Below are positions 32,559 through 41,617 of a DNA stretch of 64,000 bases, in pieces (position 1 is the first letter of the stretch; each line of letters starts with the position of its first letter). The stretch covers positions 1 through 64,000 of the forward strand of contig DAOROA010000009.1 in the NCBI GenBank assembly GCA_035441325.1, in the 5' to 3' direction. Origin of the DNA: Competibacter_A sp002352125. GTDB lineage: Bacteria > Pseudomonadota > Gammaproteobacteria > Competibacterales > Competibacteraceae. The notes below the pieces were generated by a model. It was not told the DNA's origin. It saw nothing but the letters and a program-made list of their open reading frames with translations, and did not search any database. The position numbers and the translations under genes were made by a program.

Positions 32559-34277
32559 TCAGGCGGCTTCCAGATGCTCGACGCGCAATTGCAAGCGTTC
32601 GCCGCGCCAATCGTTGACATCCAGGCGGTACGCGATGCGCACCCGCGCCGTGCCGGGCACGAAGTCGGGTGCGCGCCCGAAAGCGATCGCTTCCAGCGTC
32701 AGAGAAGTGCCCGGTGGTCGCAGCCACAATTTTAGCGTTTTCCGATCCTGCATCACCCGGTGGGAAACCACCTCGAACACGCCGTCGAATAGCGGCTCGG
32801 GAAAGCCCTGACCCCAGGGGCCAGCCTCGCGCAATAACTTGGCGGTATCCAGCGAGAAATCGCCTGTTGCCAGCTCGCCATCGCTGAGCAAGCGGCCGTG
32901 CAGGTCATCGGCGGTGAGCCTCAGGCGAATCTCGGCATCGAACGCCCGGCCGAACGGCTCGAAATGATCGGCCGTCAAGCTCAATCCAGCGGCCATAGCG
33001 TGCCCGCCGAAATGGCCGATCAGGCCGGGGTGGGCGGTCGCGACTGCCGCTAAAGCATCGCGCAGGTGCATGCCTTCTACCGAGCGGCCAGAGCCCTTGA
33101 TTTTGCCGTCGCGGTCGGGCGCGAACACGATCACGGGGCGGTGCAGGCGCTCTTTCAGTCGGCCGGCGATGATGCCGACTACCCCTTGGTGCCAACTGGG
33201 GTCGAACAGGCAAAGCCCAAAGGGTAATTCGCCCGCATCCCGCGCCACTCGCTCGATTCGATCCAGCGCTTGCGCGTGAATCTCGGTGGTTAAATCGCCG
33301 CGTTGCCGGTTGATTTCATCCAAGCGGCGGGCGATGGTGCGGGCGGCGTCCAGATCGTCGCTGAGCAGGCATTCGATGCCTTGGCTCATGTCTTCCAGCC
33401 GCCCGGCGGCGTTGAGCCGAGGGCCGAGGTAGTAACCGATATCGGCGGCGCTAAGCTGGGCTCGGTTTCGGCCGGCCACCTCGCACAGCGCGACGATGCC
33501 GGGCGCACACTGGCCCCGGCGAATGCGTTGCAGCCCCTGCGCGACCAGGATGCGATTGTGATGGTCCAACCGCACCACGTCCGCCACCGTGCCGAAAGCC
33601 ACCAAATCGAGATAGTGAGCCAGATTCGGCTCGATCAGGCCGCGCTCGATGAACCAGCCGGTTTCCCGCAGCCGCGCCCGCAGCGCCGTCAGCACGTAAA
33701 ACATCACTCCGACCCCAGCCAGATGCTTGCTGGGAAATTCGTCGTCCGGCAAATTGGGATCGACGATGGCTTCGGCCGGCGGCAGGTCCCGGCCCGGAGG
33801 GTGATGGTCGGTGATCAGGACCTTGATGCCCGAGGCTTGGGCCGCGCGCACGCCATCGTGGCTGGCGATGCCGTTATCGACCGTAATTAACAGGTCGGGT
33901 CGATCTTCGGCCGCCACCGCCACGATTTCCGGAGTCAGGCCGTAGCCGTGTTCGAAACGGTTCGGGACCCTGTAGCCGACTTCGGCGGCGCCGAGCGCGC
34001 GCAAGCCCCGGACAGCCAGCGCGCAACCGGTCGCGCCGTCGGCATCGAAATCGGCGACGATCAAGATGCGCCAGCGGTCGCGCAAAGCAGCGTGCAGCAA
34101 ATCTATCGCCCGTTCGATGTTTCGAAGCGCGGTGGGTGGAGTCAAGTGGCGCAACGCTTTGTCCAGTTCGACGGTGGAGCGGACGTTGCGCGCGGCATAA
34201 ATGCGGCTTAGCAGAGGCGATACGGATAGCTCGACGACGGGTGCGACGGGTGCGCGGCGAACGATGAAACTGGGCAT
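32559..34277 (-). CDS. recJ: Single-stranded-DNA-specific exonuclease RecJ
   Basis: A 572-residue 5'-3' exonuclease of the DHH phosphoesterase superfamily, acting in RecF-pathway recombination and mismatch repair. Catalytic motifs are visible: VADFDADGATGCALAVRGLRALG (motif I), ITVDNGIASHDGV, VLITDHHPPGRDLPPAEAIVDPN (motif III) and GVGVMFYVLTALR. The DHHA1 region has GSGRSVEGMHLRDAL and IGHFGGHAMAAGLSL, and an OB-fold C-terminus follows. Length matches the family (560-580). It is convergent with the GGDEF gene. Confidence 0.97.
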   Translation of the reverse strand: MPSFIVRRAPVAPVVELSVSPLLSRIYAARNVRSTVELDKALRHLTPPTALRNIERAIDLLHAALRDRWRILIVADFDADGATGCALAVRGLRALGAAEVGYRVPNRFEHGYGLTPEIVAVAAEDRPDLLITVDNGIASHDGVRAAQASGIKVLITDHHPPGRDLPPAEAIVDPNLPDDEFPSKHLAGVGVMFYVLTALRARLRETGWFIERGLIEPNLAHYLDLVAFGTVADVVRLDHHNRILVAQGLQRIRRGQCAPGIVALCEVAGRNRAQLSAADIGYYLGPRLNAAGRLEDMSQGIECLLSDDLDAARTIARRLDEINRQRGDLTTEIHAQALDRIERVARDAGELPFGLCLFDPSWHQGVVGIIAGRLKERLHRPVIVFAPDRDGKIKGSGRSVEGMHLRDALAAVATAHPGLIGHFGGHAMAAGLSLTADHFEPFGRAFDAEIRLRLTADDLHGRLLSDGELATGDFSLDTAKLLREAGPWGQGFPEPLFDGVFEVVSHRVMQDRKTLKLWLRPPGTSLTLEAIAFGRAPDFVPGTARVRIAYRLDVNDWRGERLQLRVEHLEAA

Positions 34278-34383
34278 GTGGGTCGAGTGAAGGCTGTTTC
34301 GAGCCGGTTACGGCCATGCGTCATGGCTCAGCGGGGCGAGAAATTCTAGTCCGGGGGGATAGCCAAACCCGATCGGGAGCGAT

Positions 34384-35145
34384 TCAACGGATGTCGAAGG
34401 GAAAGTATTTGGCGCTGATCTGGCCATAGGTGCCATCGTGTTTGATCTCGCTCAGCGCCCGGTTGATGGCGTCGAGAAGCTGTAGATTGCCTTTGCGAAC
34501 CTGAATATGGGAAAGCGATGACATCTCATCGTCGGGAATCGGTTGGCCGATTATTTCCAAGTTGTTTTTGGCATCGTGGCGGATAAAGGAATAAGAAAGC
34601 AGGCAGTCGGCCAGAACGAAGTCCGCTTCGCCCGCGGCAAGCGCATCGAAAGCGGCGGGCATCGTATCGGTCAATTTGAGCGTAGCGGATTCCCGGTAAT
34701 GCTGCTGCAAATATGTCGCTTGAATAGTGTCCCGTTGGGTGGTCAGAATCTTGCCGTGAGCGGTTGCCGGCGTCACTTTCGTAACGCCGCTGTTGGATCG
34801 TGCGATAAAGGCGTGGAGTGTCCGATAGTAAGGATCGGTAAATTCCGCGAACTGCATGCGTTCCGGGGTTTGGGCCATGCTGGCTACGATCATGTCGTAA
34901 CGGCCAGCGTCCAGGTCGGTAAGCAGCCGGTCCCAGGGAACCGCCACGATCTCGCATTCGGCCTTTAGGGTATTGCAGAGGGCTTTAGCGATGTCCACGT
35001 CGAAACCCGCGACCTGGCCGTTGTTGTCGATAAAGTTAAAGGGCGGATAAGCGCCTTCGGTGGCCACGCGCAAGCGCTCGCCTCCCCAAGCGGATACATT
35101 TGCCCCAAAGATAGCGACGATCAAGATTATGTATCTGAATTTCAT
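34384..35145 (-). CDS. Periplasmic amino-acid-type substrate-binding protein
   Basis: A 253-residue exported binding protein (SBP_bac_3 family). A signal peptide (MKFRYIILIVAIFGANVSAWG) is followed by LRVATEGAYPPFNFIDNNGQVAGFDVDIAKALC, the ligand-binding signature of polar-amino-acid receptors, and DAGRYDMIVASMAQTPERMQFAEFTDPYY. No permease or ATPase gene lies beside it, so it is an orphan receptor that may serve a transporter elsewhere or act in signalling. The leader is A+T-rich. Confidence 0.88.
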   Translation of the reverse strand: MKFRYIILIVAIFGANVSAWGGERLRVATEGAYPPFNFIDNNGQVAGFDVDIAKALCNTLKAECEIVAVPWDRLLTDLDAGRYDMIVASMAQTPERMQFAEFTDPYYRTLHAFIARSNSGVTKVTPATAHGKILTTQRDTIQATYLQQHYRESATLKLTDTMPAAFDALAAGEADFVLADCLLSYSFIRHDAKNNLEIIGQPIPDDEMSSLSHIQVRKGNLQLLDAINRALSEIKHDGTYGQISAKYFPFDIR

Positions 35146-35219
35146 GCTTATTTTTATTTTATCGAGGCGGGTAGAAACGATTATGTTTCAATAAAATTAC
35201 AATAATTAACAATGATATA

Positions 35220-36269
35220 TTAGGTGAGGGCTGTCTGACAATGCGTGCGCAGGGGTCTTGGATACTGCCAAAATCTCCAGCGAGCGGTGTTCGTAACGGT
35301 GTAAATTCGGCCGCTGCCGGGATGTAAATGCAGCGTTGTCAATCTTGTGGTTTTCAGCCATCGCCGGCAAAACGTGAACCAGTCGCATTCCAGTCCGGCG
35401 ATATGCTCGGCCCATGTTGCAAAGTCGCCGTCGATCGCGTCGTAGCGCGTCGCATCCAATACCACCAAGCCGTCGGATTCTTCGCCCGCAGCCTCTAGCC
35501 AATCGCTGGCGCGTTCGGGAACCGGAGCCACGGCCGCGTTCGCCAGTCGCGCCAAGCCACGAGTTAACGGATCACCGGCATAGAGAGTGGTGGCAGGTGA
35601 GCGCGCACTCGTCGGACAAACGCCGCCGCCCCAGAACCAGACTCCGTTCAGCAATGGCTGGTTTCGGTTTTCCCGCGCCCGGTTGATGGGGTGGGTGTGA
35701 AGCAACATTTGCACTTCGGTCAGCAGGGCGTGCCAGCGGCGTTTGGCCGGACCATAAGGCAGCAGCGGTTTGATGTCGCGCCCGATCACACTCTCCAGCG
35801 CGTGGGTGCGCAAGCCGGGATCGGCGGCTAGCCGCAGATACCAGCGGTCGGGCCGCAAAGCGTCGATTTGCAGTCCGTCGGTTGCGAAGGTCTGGTTGAA
35901 CGCCGTGACCAAAGCCTGCGCTTCGGCCGGTTCGATGGCGAGAGCGCGGGCATCGACTAGGTAAGCGCCGCGCAAATCGGGGCGCAGATGCACCGGATCA
36001 ACCCGCAACCACCAACCGTCGTCGGCCATTTCGGCGCCGTCGGCCAGGCGTGTGATCGCGGCTACCGGCAAATCGGCCCCGGCCGGTTCGGGCAGGTCGA
36101 ATAGCTGGAACAAGGCGGCGTCGATCGAAGCGGGAGCAACGCCGACGACGGCGCGCGACAACAGCCATTCCAGCGCCGGCGCGGCGGGCCAAGGGAACGC
36201 CGGATCAAAATGATCGGACGGCCAAGGACCGAGCAGGCCGGGTACGACGAGGTGCAGGGTAGTCGCCAC
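35220..36269 (-). CDS. Phosphoglycerate-mutase-like conserved protein
   Basis: A 349-residue protein resembling the proteobacterial family annotated as cofactor-independent phosphoglycerate mutase-like or regulatory proteins. It starts ATTLHLVVPGLLGPWPSDHF, contains LRADPGLRTHALESVIGRDIKPLLPYGPAKRRWHALLTEVQMLLHTHPIN-type sequence in the middle and NGVWFWGGGVCP near residue 215. The alkaline-phosphatase-like metal-ligand set of real iPGMs is not evident, so catalytic activity is doubtful. It lies 22 bases after hom on the same strand and is probably in the alaC-hom transcript. The function is not established. Confidence 0.65.
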   Translation of the reverse strand: MATTLHLVVPGLLGPWPSDHFDPAFPWPAAPALEWLLSRAVVGVAPASIDAALFQLFDLPEPAGADLPVAAITRLADGAEMADDGWWLRVDPVHLRPDLRGAYLVDARALAIEPAEAQALVTAFNQTFATDGLQIDALRPDRWYLRLAADPGLRTHALESVIGRDIKPLLPYGPAKRRWHALLTEVQMLLHTHPINRARENRNQPLLNGVWFWGGGVCPTSARSPATTLYAGDPLTRGLARLANAAVAPVPERASDWLEAAGEESDGLVVLDATRYDAIDGDFATWAEHIAGLECDWFTFCRRWLKTTRLTTLHLHPGSGRIYTVTNTARWRFWQYPRPLRTHCQTALT

Positions 36270-36291
36270 GATGGTCTGGCGTCGGCGCGGT

Positions 36292-37614
36292 TCAATCCGA
36301 ATCCAAGTGTTCCAGCCGGATGCGCGTGACCGGCCCGTGGATGCTGTCTAGTGCCTCGATAGCGGCGATGGCCTCGTTCATTCGCCGTTCCCGGACCCGG
36401 TGGGTCAGCAGAATAATCGGCACGTCGTGAGCGCCGGGCGGCGGTTCTTTCTGCAGGATAGCCTCGATGCTGATGCCGCGATCGCCGAAGATTCGGGTTA
36501 CGTCGGCCAACACGCCAGGGCGATCCTGAGCTTGCAATCGCAGGTAATAGGCGGTCTCGACCTGATCCATCGGTAGCACCGGTAGATCCGACAGCGAATC
36601 GGGTTGGAACGCGAGGTGCGGTACCCAATTTTCTGGGTCGGCGGTCAAGGTGCGAACCATGTCGATGATGTCGGCGATCACTGCCGAGGCGGTTGGTTCG
36701 GCTCCGGCCCCGGCTCCGTAAAACAAGCTTTGGCCGACGGCATCGCCTTTGACCAACACGGCATTCATCACCCCGTTGACGTTGGCCAACAATTGCCGCT
36801 GCGGAATCAAGGTGGGATGAACCCGCAGTTGCGCGCCCTGTTCGCTGCGGTGGGCCATGCCAAGATGCTTGATGCGATAGCCGAGCTGTTCGGCGTAGGC
36901 TACGTCATCGCGAGTGATGCGGCTGATGCCTTCGACGTAGACCTTGTCGAATTGCAAGGGAATGCCGAAAGCGATCGAGGCGAGGATAGTCAGCTTGTGG
37001 GCGGCGTCGATACCCTCGATGTCGAAAGTCGGGTCGGCTTCAGCGTAACCTAAGGCTTGGGCCTCGGCCAACACATCCGGGAAATCACGCCCTTTGTCGC
37101 GCATCTCGGTCAGGATGAAGTTGGCGGTACCGTTGATGATGCCCGCCACCCATTCCAGGTGATTGCCGGCCAAGCCCTCTCGGATGGCTTTGATGATCGG
37201 AATGCCACCGGCCACCGCCGCTTCGAAACCGACCATCATTCCGGCGGTGCGGGCGGCGGCGAAGATTTCGTTGCCGTGCTTGGCGATCAACGCCTTGTTG
37301 GCGGTGACCACATGCTTGCCGTTGGCCAACGCCCGCAGCACCAAACCGCGTGCCGGTTCGTAGCCCCCCATGAGTTCGACGATGATCGAAACGTCCGGGT
37401 CGTTCACTACCTCCAGTGCCTCGCCAGTCAGCTTGATGCCGGCGGTGTTGGCGGTGGTGGTGTCCAAATTGCGGGCGGCGGCGTGGGTGACGACGATTTC
37501 GCGCCCTGCGCGGCGGCTGATTTCTTTGACGTTGCGGGCCAGTACGCGGGTGACGCCGCCGCCGACCGTGCCCAAGCCAAGCAAACCGACTTTGACTGGA
37601 GGATAAAGGCTCAT
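36292..37614 (-). CDS. hom: Homoserine dehydrogenase
   Basis: A 440-residue enzyme that reduces aspartate semialdehyde to homoserine, the branch step to threonine and methionine. The NAD(P)-binding motif VGLLGLGTVGGGVTRVL is at the N-terminus; VIVELMGGYEPARGLVLRAL and VTANKALIAKHG follow; the catalytic-domain signature GYAEADPTFDIEGIDAAHKLTIL is near residue 210. A C-terminal ACT domain (RPGVLADVTRIFGDRGISIEAILQKE) suggests allosteric control by an end-product amino acid. It lies 8 bases after alaC and upstream of the phosphoglycerate-mutase-like gene. Confidence 0.97.
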   Translation of the reverse strand: MSLYPPVKVGLLGLGTVGGGVTRVLARNVKEISRRAGREIVVTHAAARNLDTTTANTAGIKLTGEALEVVNDPDVSIIVELMGGYEPARGLVLRALANGKHVVTANKALIAKHGNEIFAAARTAGMMVGFEAAVAGGIPIIKAIREGLAGNHLEWVAGIINGTANFILTEMRDKGRDFPDVLAEAQALGYAEADPTFDIEGIDAAHKLTILASIAFGIPLQFDKVYVEGISRITRDDVAYAEQLGYRIKHLGMAHRSEQGAQLRVHPTLIPQRQLLANVNGVMNAVLVKGDAVGQSLFYGAGAGAEPTASAVIADIIDMVRTLTADPENWVPHLAFQPDSLSDLPVLPMDQVETAYYLRLQAQDRPGVLADVTRIFGDRGISIEAILQKEPPPGAHDVPIILLTHRVRERRMNEAIAAIEALDSIHGPVTRIRLEHLDSD

Positions 37615-37622
37615 CTGTGCGA

Positions 37623-38843
37623 TTACCCCGCTGCGTGCGCCATTGGAAGAGCGTGGATGTCCCGGTTATCCTTGCGGAACATTTCGCGGATGCCGCGCAA
37701 CGCCTGGCGGGTGCGGTGCTCGTTTTCGATCAGGCCGAAGCGGACGTGATCGTCGCCGTATTCGCCAAAGCCGATGCCGGGCGAGACTGCCACTTTGGCT
37801 TCGGCCAGCAATTTCTTGCAGAATTCCAGCGAGCCGAGCGGCCGGTATTGCTCGGGAATCGGTGCCCAAACGAACATGGTCGCTTTGGGCTTTGCGACGT
37901 GCCAGCCCAGCGCGTTCAACCCATCGCACAGCACATCGCGGCGCTTCTGGTACATATCGCGAATCTGGCCGACGCATTCCTGCGGGCCTTCCAATGCCGC
38001 GATGGCAGCGACCTGGATCGGGGTGAACATGCCGTAGTCGAGATAGGATTTCATCCGGGCCAGCGCCGCGATCAGGGTGGGGTTGCCGCACATGAAACCG
38101 ACCCGCCAGCCGGGCATGTTGTAGCTCTTGGACAGGGTGAAGGATTCGACCGCGATGTCCTTGGCGCCCGGTACTTGCAGAATCGAGGGCGCGACGTAGC
38201 CGTCGAACACCAGATCGGCGTAAGCCAGATCGTGAATCACCCAAATCTCGTGCTCGCGGGCGATGGCGACCACCTTTTCGAAAAAGTCGAGTTCGATGCA
38301 CTGGGTAGTAGGGTTGGCGGGGAAGTTCAGCACCAGCATTTTGGGGCGCGGCCAGGAGTCCTTGATTGCCTTTTCCAACTCGGCGAAGAAGTCGATGCCC
38401 GGAATCAGCGGCACATGGCGGACGTCGGCGCCAGCGATGACGAAGCCGTAGGGATGAATCGGGTAAGCGGGGCTGGGTACCAGCACGGCGTCGCCCGGTC
38501 CCATGGTCGCCAACGCCAAGTGCGCCAGCCCTTCCTTGGAACCGATGGTGACGATGGCTTCGGACTCCAAATCCAAATCCACGGCGTAGCGAGTCTGGTA
38601 CCAGTTGCAGATGGCCCGACGCAGGCGTGGGATGCCGCGCGAGACCGAGTAGCGGTGGGTGTCCTCGCGCTGGGCGGTTTCGACCAGTTTCTCGACGATG
38701 TGCTTCGGAGTCGGCTGGTCGGGGTTGCCCATACCGAAGTCGATGATGTCCTCGCCGCGCGCGCGCGCCTTGGCCTTCAGATCGTTGACGATATTGAAGA
38801 CGTAAGGTGGTAGGCGTTTGATGCGTTGGAAGTCGGCGTTCAC
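37623..38843 (-). CDS. alaC: Alanine-forming pyridoxal-phosphate aminotransferase AlaC
   Basis: A 406-residue class I aminotransferase matching the AlaC group, which makes alanine from glutamate and pyruvate and lies beside hom in many proteobacteria. The GTG at 38843 is used because it gives the family N-terminus (NADFQRIKRLPPYVFNIV); upstream in-frame starts would add an unlike stretch. Visible motifs: IIDFGMGNPDQPTPKHIVEKL, the PLP lysine in ESFTLSKSYNMPGWRVGF, and the C-terminal SPGIGFGEYGDDHVRFGLIENEHR. It is the first gene of the probable alaC-hom-PGM-like transcript. Confidence 0.93.
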   Translation of the reverse strand: MNADFQRIKRLPPYVFNIVNDLKAKARARGEDIIDFGMGNPDQPTPKHIVEKLVETAQREDTHRYSVSRGIPRLRRAICNWYQTRYAVDLDLESEAIVTIGSKEGLAHLALATMGPGDAVLVPSPAYPIHPYGFVIAGADVRHVPLIPGIDFFAELEKAIKDSWPRPKMLVLNFPANPTTQCIELDFFEKVVAIAREHEIWVIHDLAYADLVFDGYVAPSILQVPGAKDIAVESFTLSKSYNMPGWRVGFMCGNPTLIAALARMKSYLDYGMFTPIQVAAIAALEGPQECVGQIRDMYQKRRDVLCDGLNALGWHVAKPKATMFVWAPIPEQYRPLGSLEFCKKLLAEAKVAVSPGIGFGEYGDDHVRFGLIENEHRTRQALRGIREMFRKDNRDIHALPMAHAAG

Positions 38844-39072
38844 GGTTGCGTTCCCAAGGGGTGAGTCGCGGAGAGGCTCCGCTCGGCGGGTCGCGCCGGG
38901 GTCGGAAACCGGCAAGACCGGCGGGAAAAACGGCGGTAGCCAGAAGAATCAGACAGTTTACTGGCGGAAAGGGGGCGGTTCAACCGAGAATCGAACGAAT
39001 TCGACGGCGTAACCGGCGCCGTCGACGTATTGAAATCGCCGGAGATGCGATGACGGTGCCGATCGCTGATCG

Positions 39073-40020
39073 CTAAATTTCCAGAGAGCCGCAGCGACCC
39101 CATTTCGCGGGTTCCCAAGGCGTGTTCGGGTTGGCGAAAAGGTAGCGAAAATTGCCTTTGCTGGTGAAACCCAGACCAAATTTTTTGTTTTTGCCCTGTT
39201 CTAGCTTGACCGTGGTGGGCGCTTTGATGTGTTTGTTGGCGTTGCCGGCTTCGCCCCATTCGACGATGGTCCAAGTGACCCGATCCGCTCCGAGAACCGT
39301 AATTCCTTCTACCAGAGCGATGTGTTTGTAGTGGCTGTCGGCGGTGACGGTGACCAGCACGTCGCCATCGTAGATATCGGCAAGAGACCGCCGGGGTTCG
39401 AGCGGAACGTAGGGTGCCGTCGCCAGTTCTGCCGCTCCCCAACCTTTGGCGAGCTGTTTCTCTCCGCTCCACGACATCAGCTTGCCGGGTTCGCCCAGTG
39501 CCCACACGCCAATGGATACCGCCGGCGACACGCCGTGGTAGTTACCGACCAAACCGTTGCAATCCAAACCCAGAAAGTGCTTTGCGTACTGGTCGATGGC
39601 CGGGAAAGCCGTGCCTTTGCCGATACGTCCGCATCGCCAAGCCAAGCGAATGGCATCGGCGATCTCGTCGGGCGAACCTTTTCCTCGGTAGGCGCGGTTG
39701 ATACCTGCTTTATAAAAGGCTTTCGTGGAATCGATGACATCGCTTTGGGGAAAACGGAAGGTCGAGTGCAGGTGCTTGACCCCGATAATTTTGGCCACGG
39801 CGGAGAGCAGGCTGTTTCGTTCGGTTTCGCACTCGGCGCGAGTCCCGTTTTGATAGCGCGTGATGTTGACTGCTGCGAAGAGTTTTTGCGGGGGGTCGTT
39901 GATCAGCAGGCTGTGATAGTTCAGCGCGTATTGGCTAGGGCTGATTTTGTTCGACGGCATTCGGGGTTTGGGATGACTGACGACATGCGAGGTTTGGGTT
40001 GTAACGGTACGCGGTAACAT
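39073..40020 (-). CDS. NlpC/P60-like hypothetical protein
   Basis: A 315-residue protein without a clear named family. Two features suggest a papain-like NlpC/P60 or CHAP fold: FLGLDCNGLVGNY (Cys154, compare the DCSGLV motif) and IYDGDVLVTV...YKHIALVEGI (His233, compare the GD-V...HVGIV motif). No signal peptide or lipobox is seen, so it is probably cytoplasmic or exported by another route. The first 25 residues are polar, and an in-frame ATG at 39960 is an alternative start. It stands alone, 230 bases upstream of alaC. A cell-wall or amide-bond hydrolase is possible but unproven. Confidence 0.5.
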   Translation of the reverse strand: MLPRTVTTQTSHVVSHPKPRMPSNKISPSQYALNYHSLLINDPPQKLFAAVNITRYQNGTRAECETERNSLLSAVAKIIGVKHLHSTFRFPQSDVIDSTKAFYKAGINRAYRGKGSPDEIADAIRLAWRCGRIGKGTAFPAIDQYAKHFLGLDCNGLVGNYHGVSPAVSIGVWALGEPGKLMSWSGEKQLAKGWGAAELATAPYVPLEPRRSLADIYDGDVLVTVTADSHYKHIALVEGITVLGADRVTWTIVEWGEAGNANKHIKAPTTVKLEQGKNKKFGLGFTSKGNFRYLFANPNTPWEPAKWGRCGSLEI

Positions 40021-40241
40021 ACGAACCCCATTCGAGAAAAAACGGTTGGTCGTCCGAAGCGAGATCGGTCCCCGCTCTATCGCGCGGCAAAAGGCTGCGC
40101 AAAGCGGGTTCCGAGGAGGCTAGTATCGAGCGCGATCCGGCACGCGACCGGGTTCGACGTTGTTGGCGGTGCGTGATCGGAAACGGATACTCTAGAATAG
40201 CTTAGCGATTTGCTCGGAAATATCCACTCGACGCGATTGGG

Positions 40242-40778
40242 TTACCAAAAATCTTCCAACCGTGCAGGTTCCCAAGCGGCTCGCCGCACTTTCCATTCGC
40301 TTCGGCCATACCGGATCAGTTCCAGATCAAAGCGATACAGATCGGCGGTCAGTCCCACCAAATCGTCGGCGCCAGCCACCGGCCGGCCGGCCATAGCCAC
40401 CGCCACGCTCGCCAGTGCCCGGCCCGGTTCGGGAAATTCGATGTTGCGAACGCGGGTGAACAGGTGAATGGATTGCTGGCGCAGGACGTAAATCCGGATC
40501 AGGTTTTCTACCGCTTTGCGGTCGAGGCCGCGATCGTCGGCGTAATCGTCCGCAATCATCGCGCGCAGATCGCGCACGTTGCGTTCTTCGGCGGCGGTCG
40601 CGGCGCGGGCGACCAGTTCGCGGATTTCGGCTTCGGGCGAGGATTCGCGCGAACAGGCGGCCAGCGCCAAAACGACGACTAGCCACGGCAAGAGTCCCGA
40701 TCCAAATCGGGTCGCCAAGGTGAGCAGTGCTCGCACTATCGGATTGTTGCGATATAAAAGCATGGCGGATAAAAGCAT
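40242..40778 (-). CDS. Lipoprotein with NTF2/SnoaL-like domain
   Basis: A 178-residue protein. The hydrophobic LLPWLVVVLALAAC (about residues 29-42) ends in a perfect lipobox, with Ser after the Cys. The rest (EIRELVARAATAAEERNVRDLRAMIADDYADD ... WKVRRAAWEPA) fits the helix-plus-curved-sheet NTF2/SnoaL fold common in small envelope proteins. The start region contains a 15-bp direct duplication that places two ATG codons 15 bases apart (40778 and 40763); neither has a clear ribosome-binding site. It lies 28 bases before the end of the Uma2-like gene's neighbour region on the same strand. The function is unknown. Confidence 0.65.
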   Translation of the reverse strand: MLLSAMLLYRNNPIVRALLTLATRFGSGLLPWLVVVLALAACSRESSPEAEIRELVARAATAAEERNVRDLRAMIADDYADDRGLDRKAVENLIRIYVLRQQSIHLFTRVRNIEFPEPGRALASVAVAMAGRPVAGADDLVGLTADLYRFDLELIRYGRSEWKVRRAAWEPARLEDFW

Positions 40779-40805
40779 GGCGGTCGAGCGGGGGTAGCCG
40801 TCCGT

Positions 40806-41414
40806 TCAATCCGCGCTTTCTTCGGGCAAGCGCCAAGATTCATCGGGGGCCGGCAGCGCGACATCTTCGTACAGCGCTTCAATGGCGGTGCCGAAATCCA
40901 GGCTCGACAGTTCCACCCGGTCGCCCGGACCGTAAGCCTGCAACACCCAGCGGTCTCGTCCGTCGCGGCGGAAGTACTCCACGCTCATCCGGTCCTGCTC
41001 GATCAACACGTATTCCCGCAGGCTGGGCAGTTGCCGGTAAATCGCGAATTTCTGGCCCCGGTCGAACGCGGCGGTCGTGTCGGATAGCACTTCCACCAGC
41101 AAGGTGGGCTGACGCTTGAAGCGCGATGATGCGTGGTCTTCTGGCGCGCAGGTGACCAGCAGATCGGGGTAGAAGAAGGCGTCGGCGGCGTCCACTCGCA
41201 GCTTCATGTCGGCCATGTAGACCCGGCAGGGCCGTCCGCGCACATGGGCGTGTAGCAAAACGGCCAGATTCATTGTGATGGTGACATGGGCGTCGGTCGC
41301 GCCCACCATTGCGAAGATTTCGCCGGCCAGATATTCGTGCTTGCCGGGATTGCGCTCTTCCCAAGCCAGATAATCGTCGGCGGTGAGGGCGGGTTTGGTG
41401 CGAGCTTGGGGCAT
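40806..41414 (-). CDS. Uma2-family (DUF820) putative restriction-endonuclease-fold protein
   Basis: A 202-residue protein. ATG 41414 is selected by AGGAGG six bases upstream. It shows the Uma2 pattern: LTADDYLAWEERNPGKHEYLAGEIFAMVGATDAHVTITMNLAVLL, then DAFFYPDLLVTC with the catalytic-type Asp, PTLLVEVLSDTT (the E-V-L strand), DRGQKFAIYRQLPSLREYVLI. These have a PD-(D/E)XK nuclease fold and spread in families through cyanobacterial and proteobacterial genomes; their role is unknown. It sits next to the A+T-rich island. Confidence 0.9.
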   Translation of the reverse strand: MPQARTKPALTADDYLAWEERNPGKHEYLAGEIFAMVGATDAHVTITMNLAVLLHAHVRGRPCRVYMADMKLRVDAADAFFYPDLLVTCAPEDHASSRFKRQPTLLVEVLSDTTAAFDRGQKFAIYRQLPSLREYVLIEQDRMSVEYFRRDGRDRWVLQAYGPGDRVELSSLDFGTAIEALYEDVALPAPDESWRLPEESAD

Positions 41415-41498
41415 GGCAAACCTCCTGGTCGGCAACGGCATTAACGATGGAGCTTAGCCGAACTCGAACGGTTGGGAAATACGCCGCTTTGAGGTTTT

Positions 41499-41570
41499 GC
41501 AGAGTGGGCGTGGCCCGCCATTCGCGTTGGCATCCCATTCGTGGGCTAAGGCAGGCCGTGCCCACTCTAC
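41499..41570. repeat. 72-bp inverted-repeat element at the edge of the A+T-rich island
   Basis: Arms GCAGAGTGGGCGTGGCCCGCC (41499-41519, 21 bp) and its imperfect complement at 41550-41570 match at 17 of 21 positions, separated by 30 bases that themselves fold. This GTGGGC-type palindrome resembles short interspersed repeats seen between genes in many gammaproteobacteria. No flanking target duplication was found. Confidence 0.6.
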
Positions 41571-41617
41571 CGGGCTAACCACTTCAACGGTGATCTGCCT
41601 TTTCACATCATGTTTCG

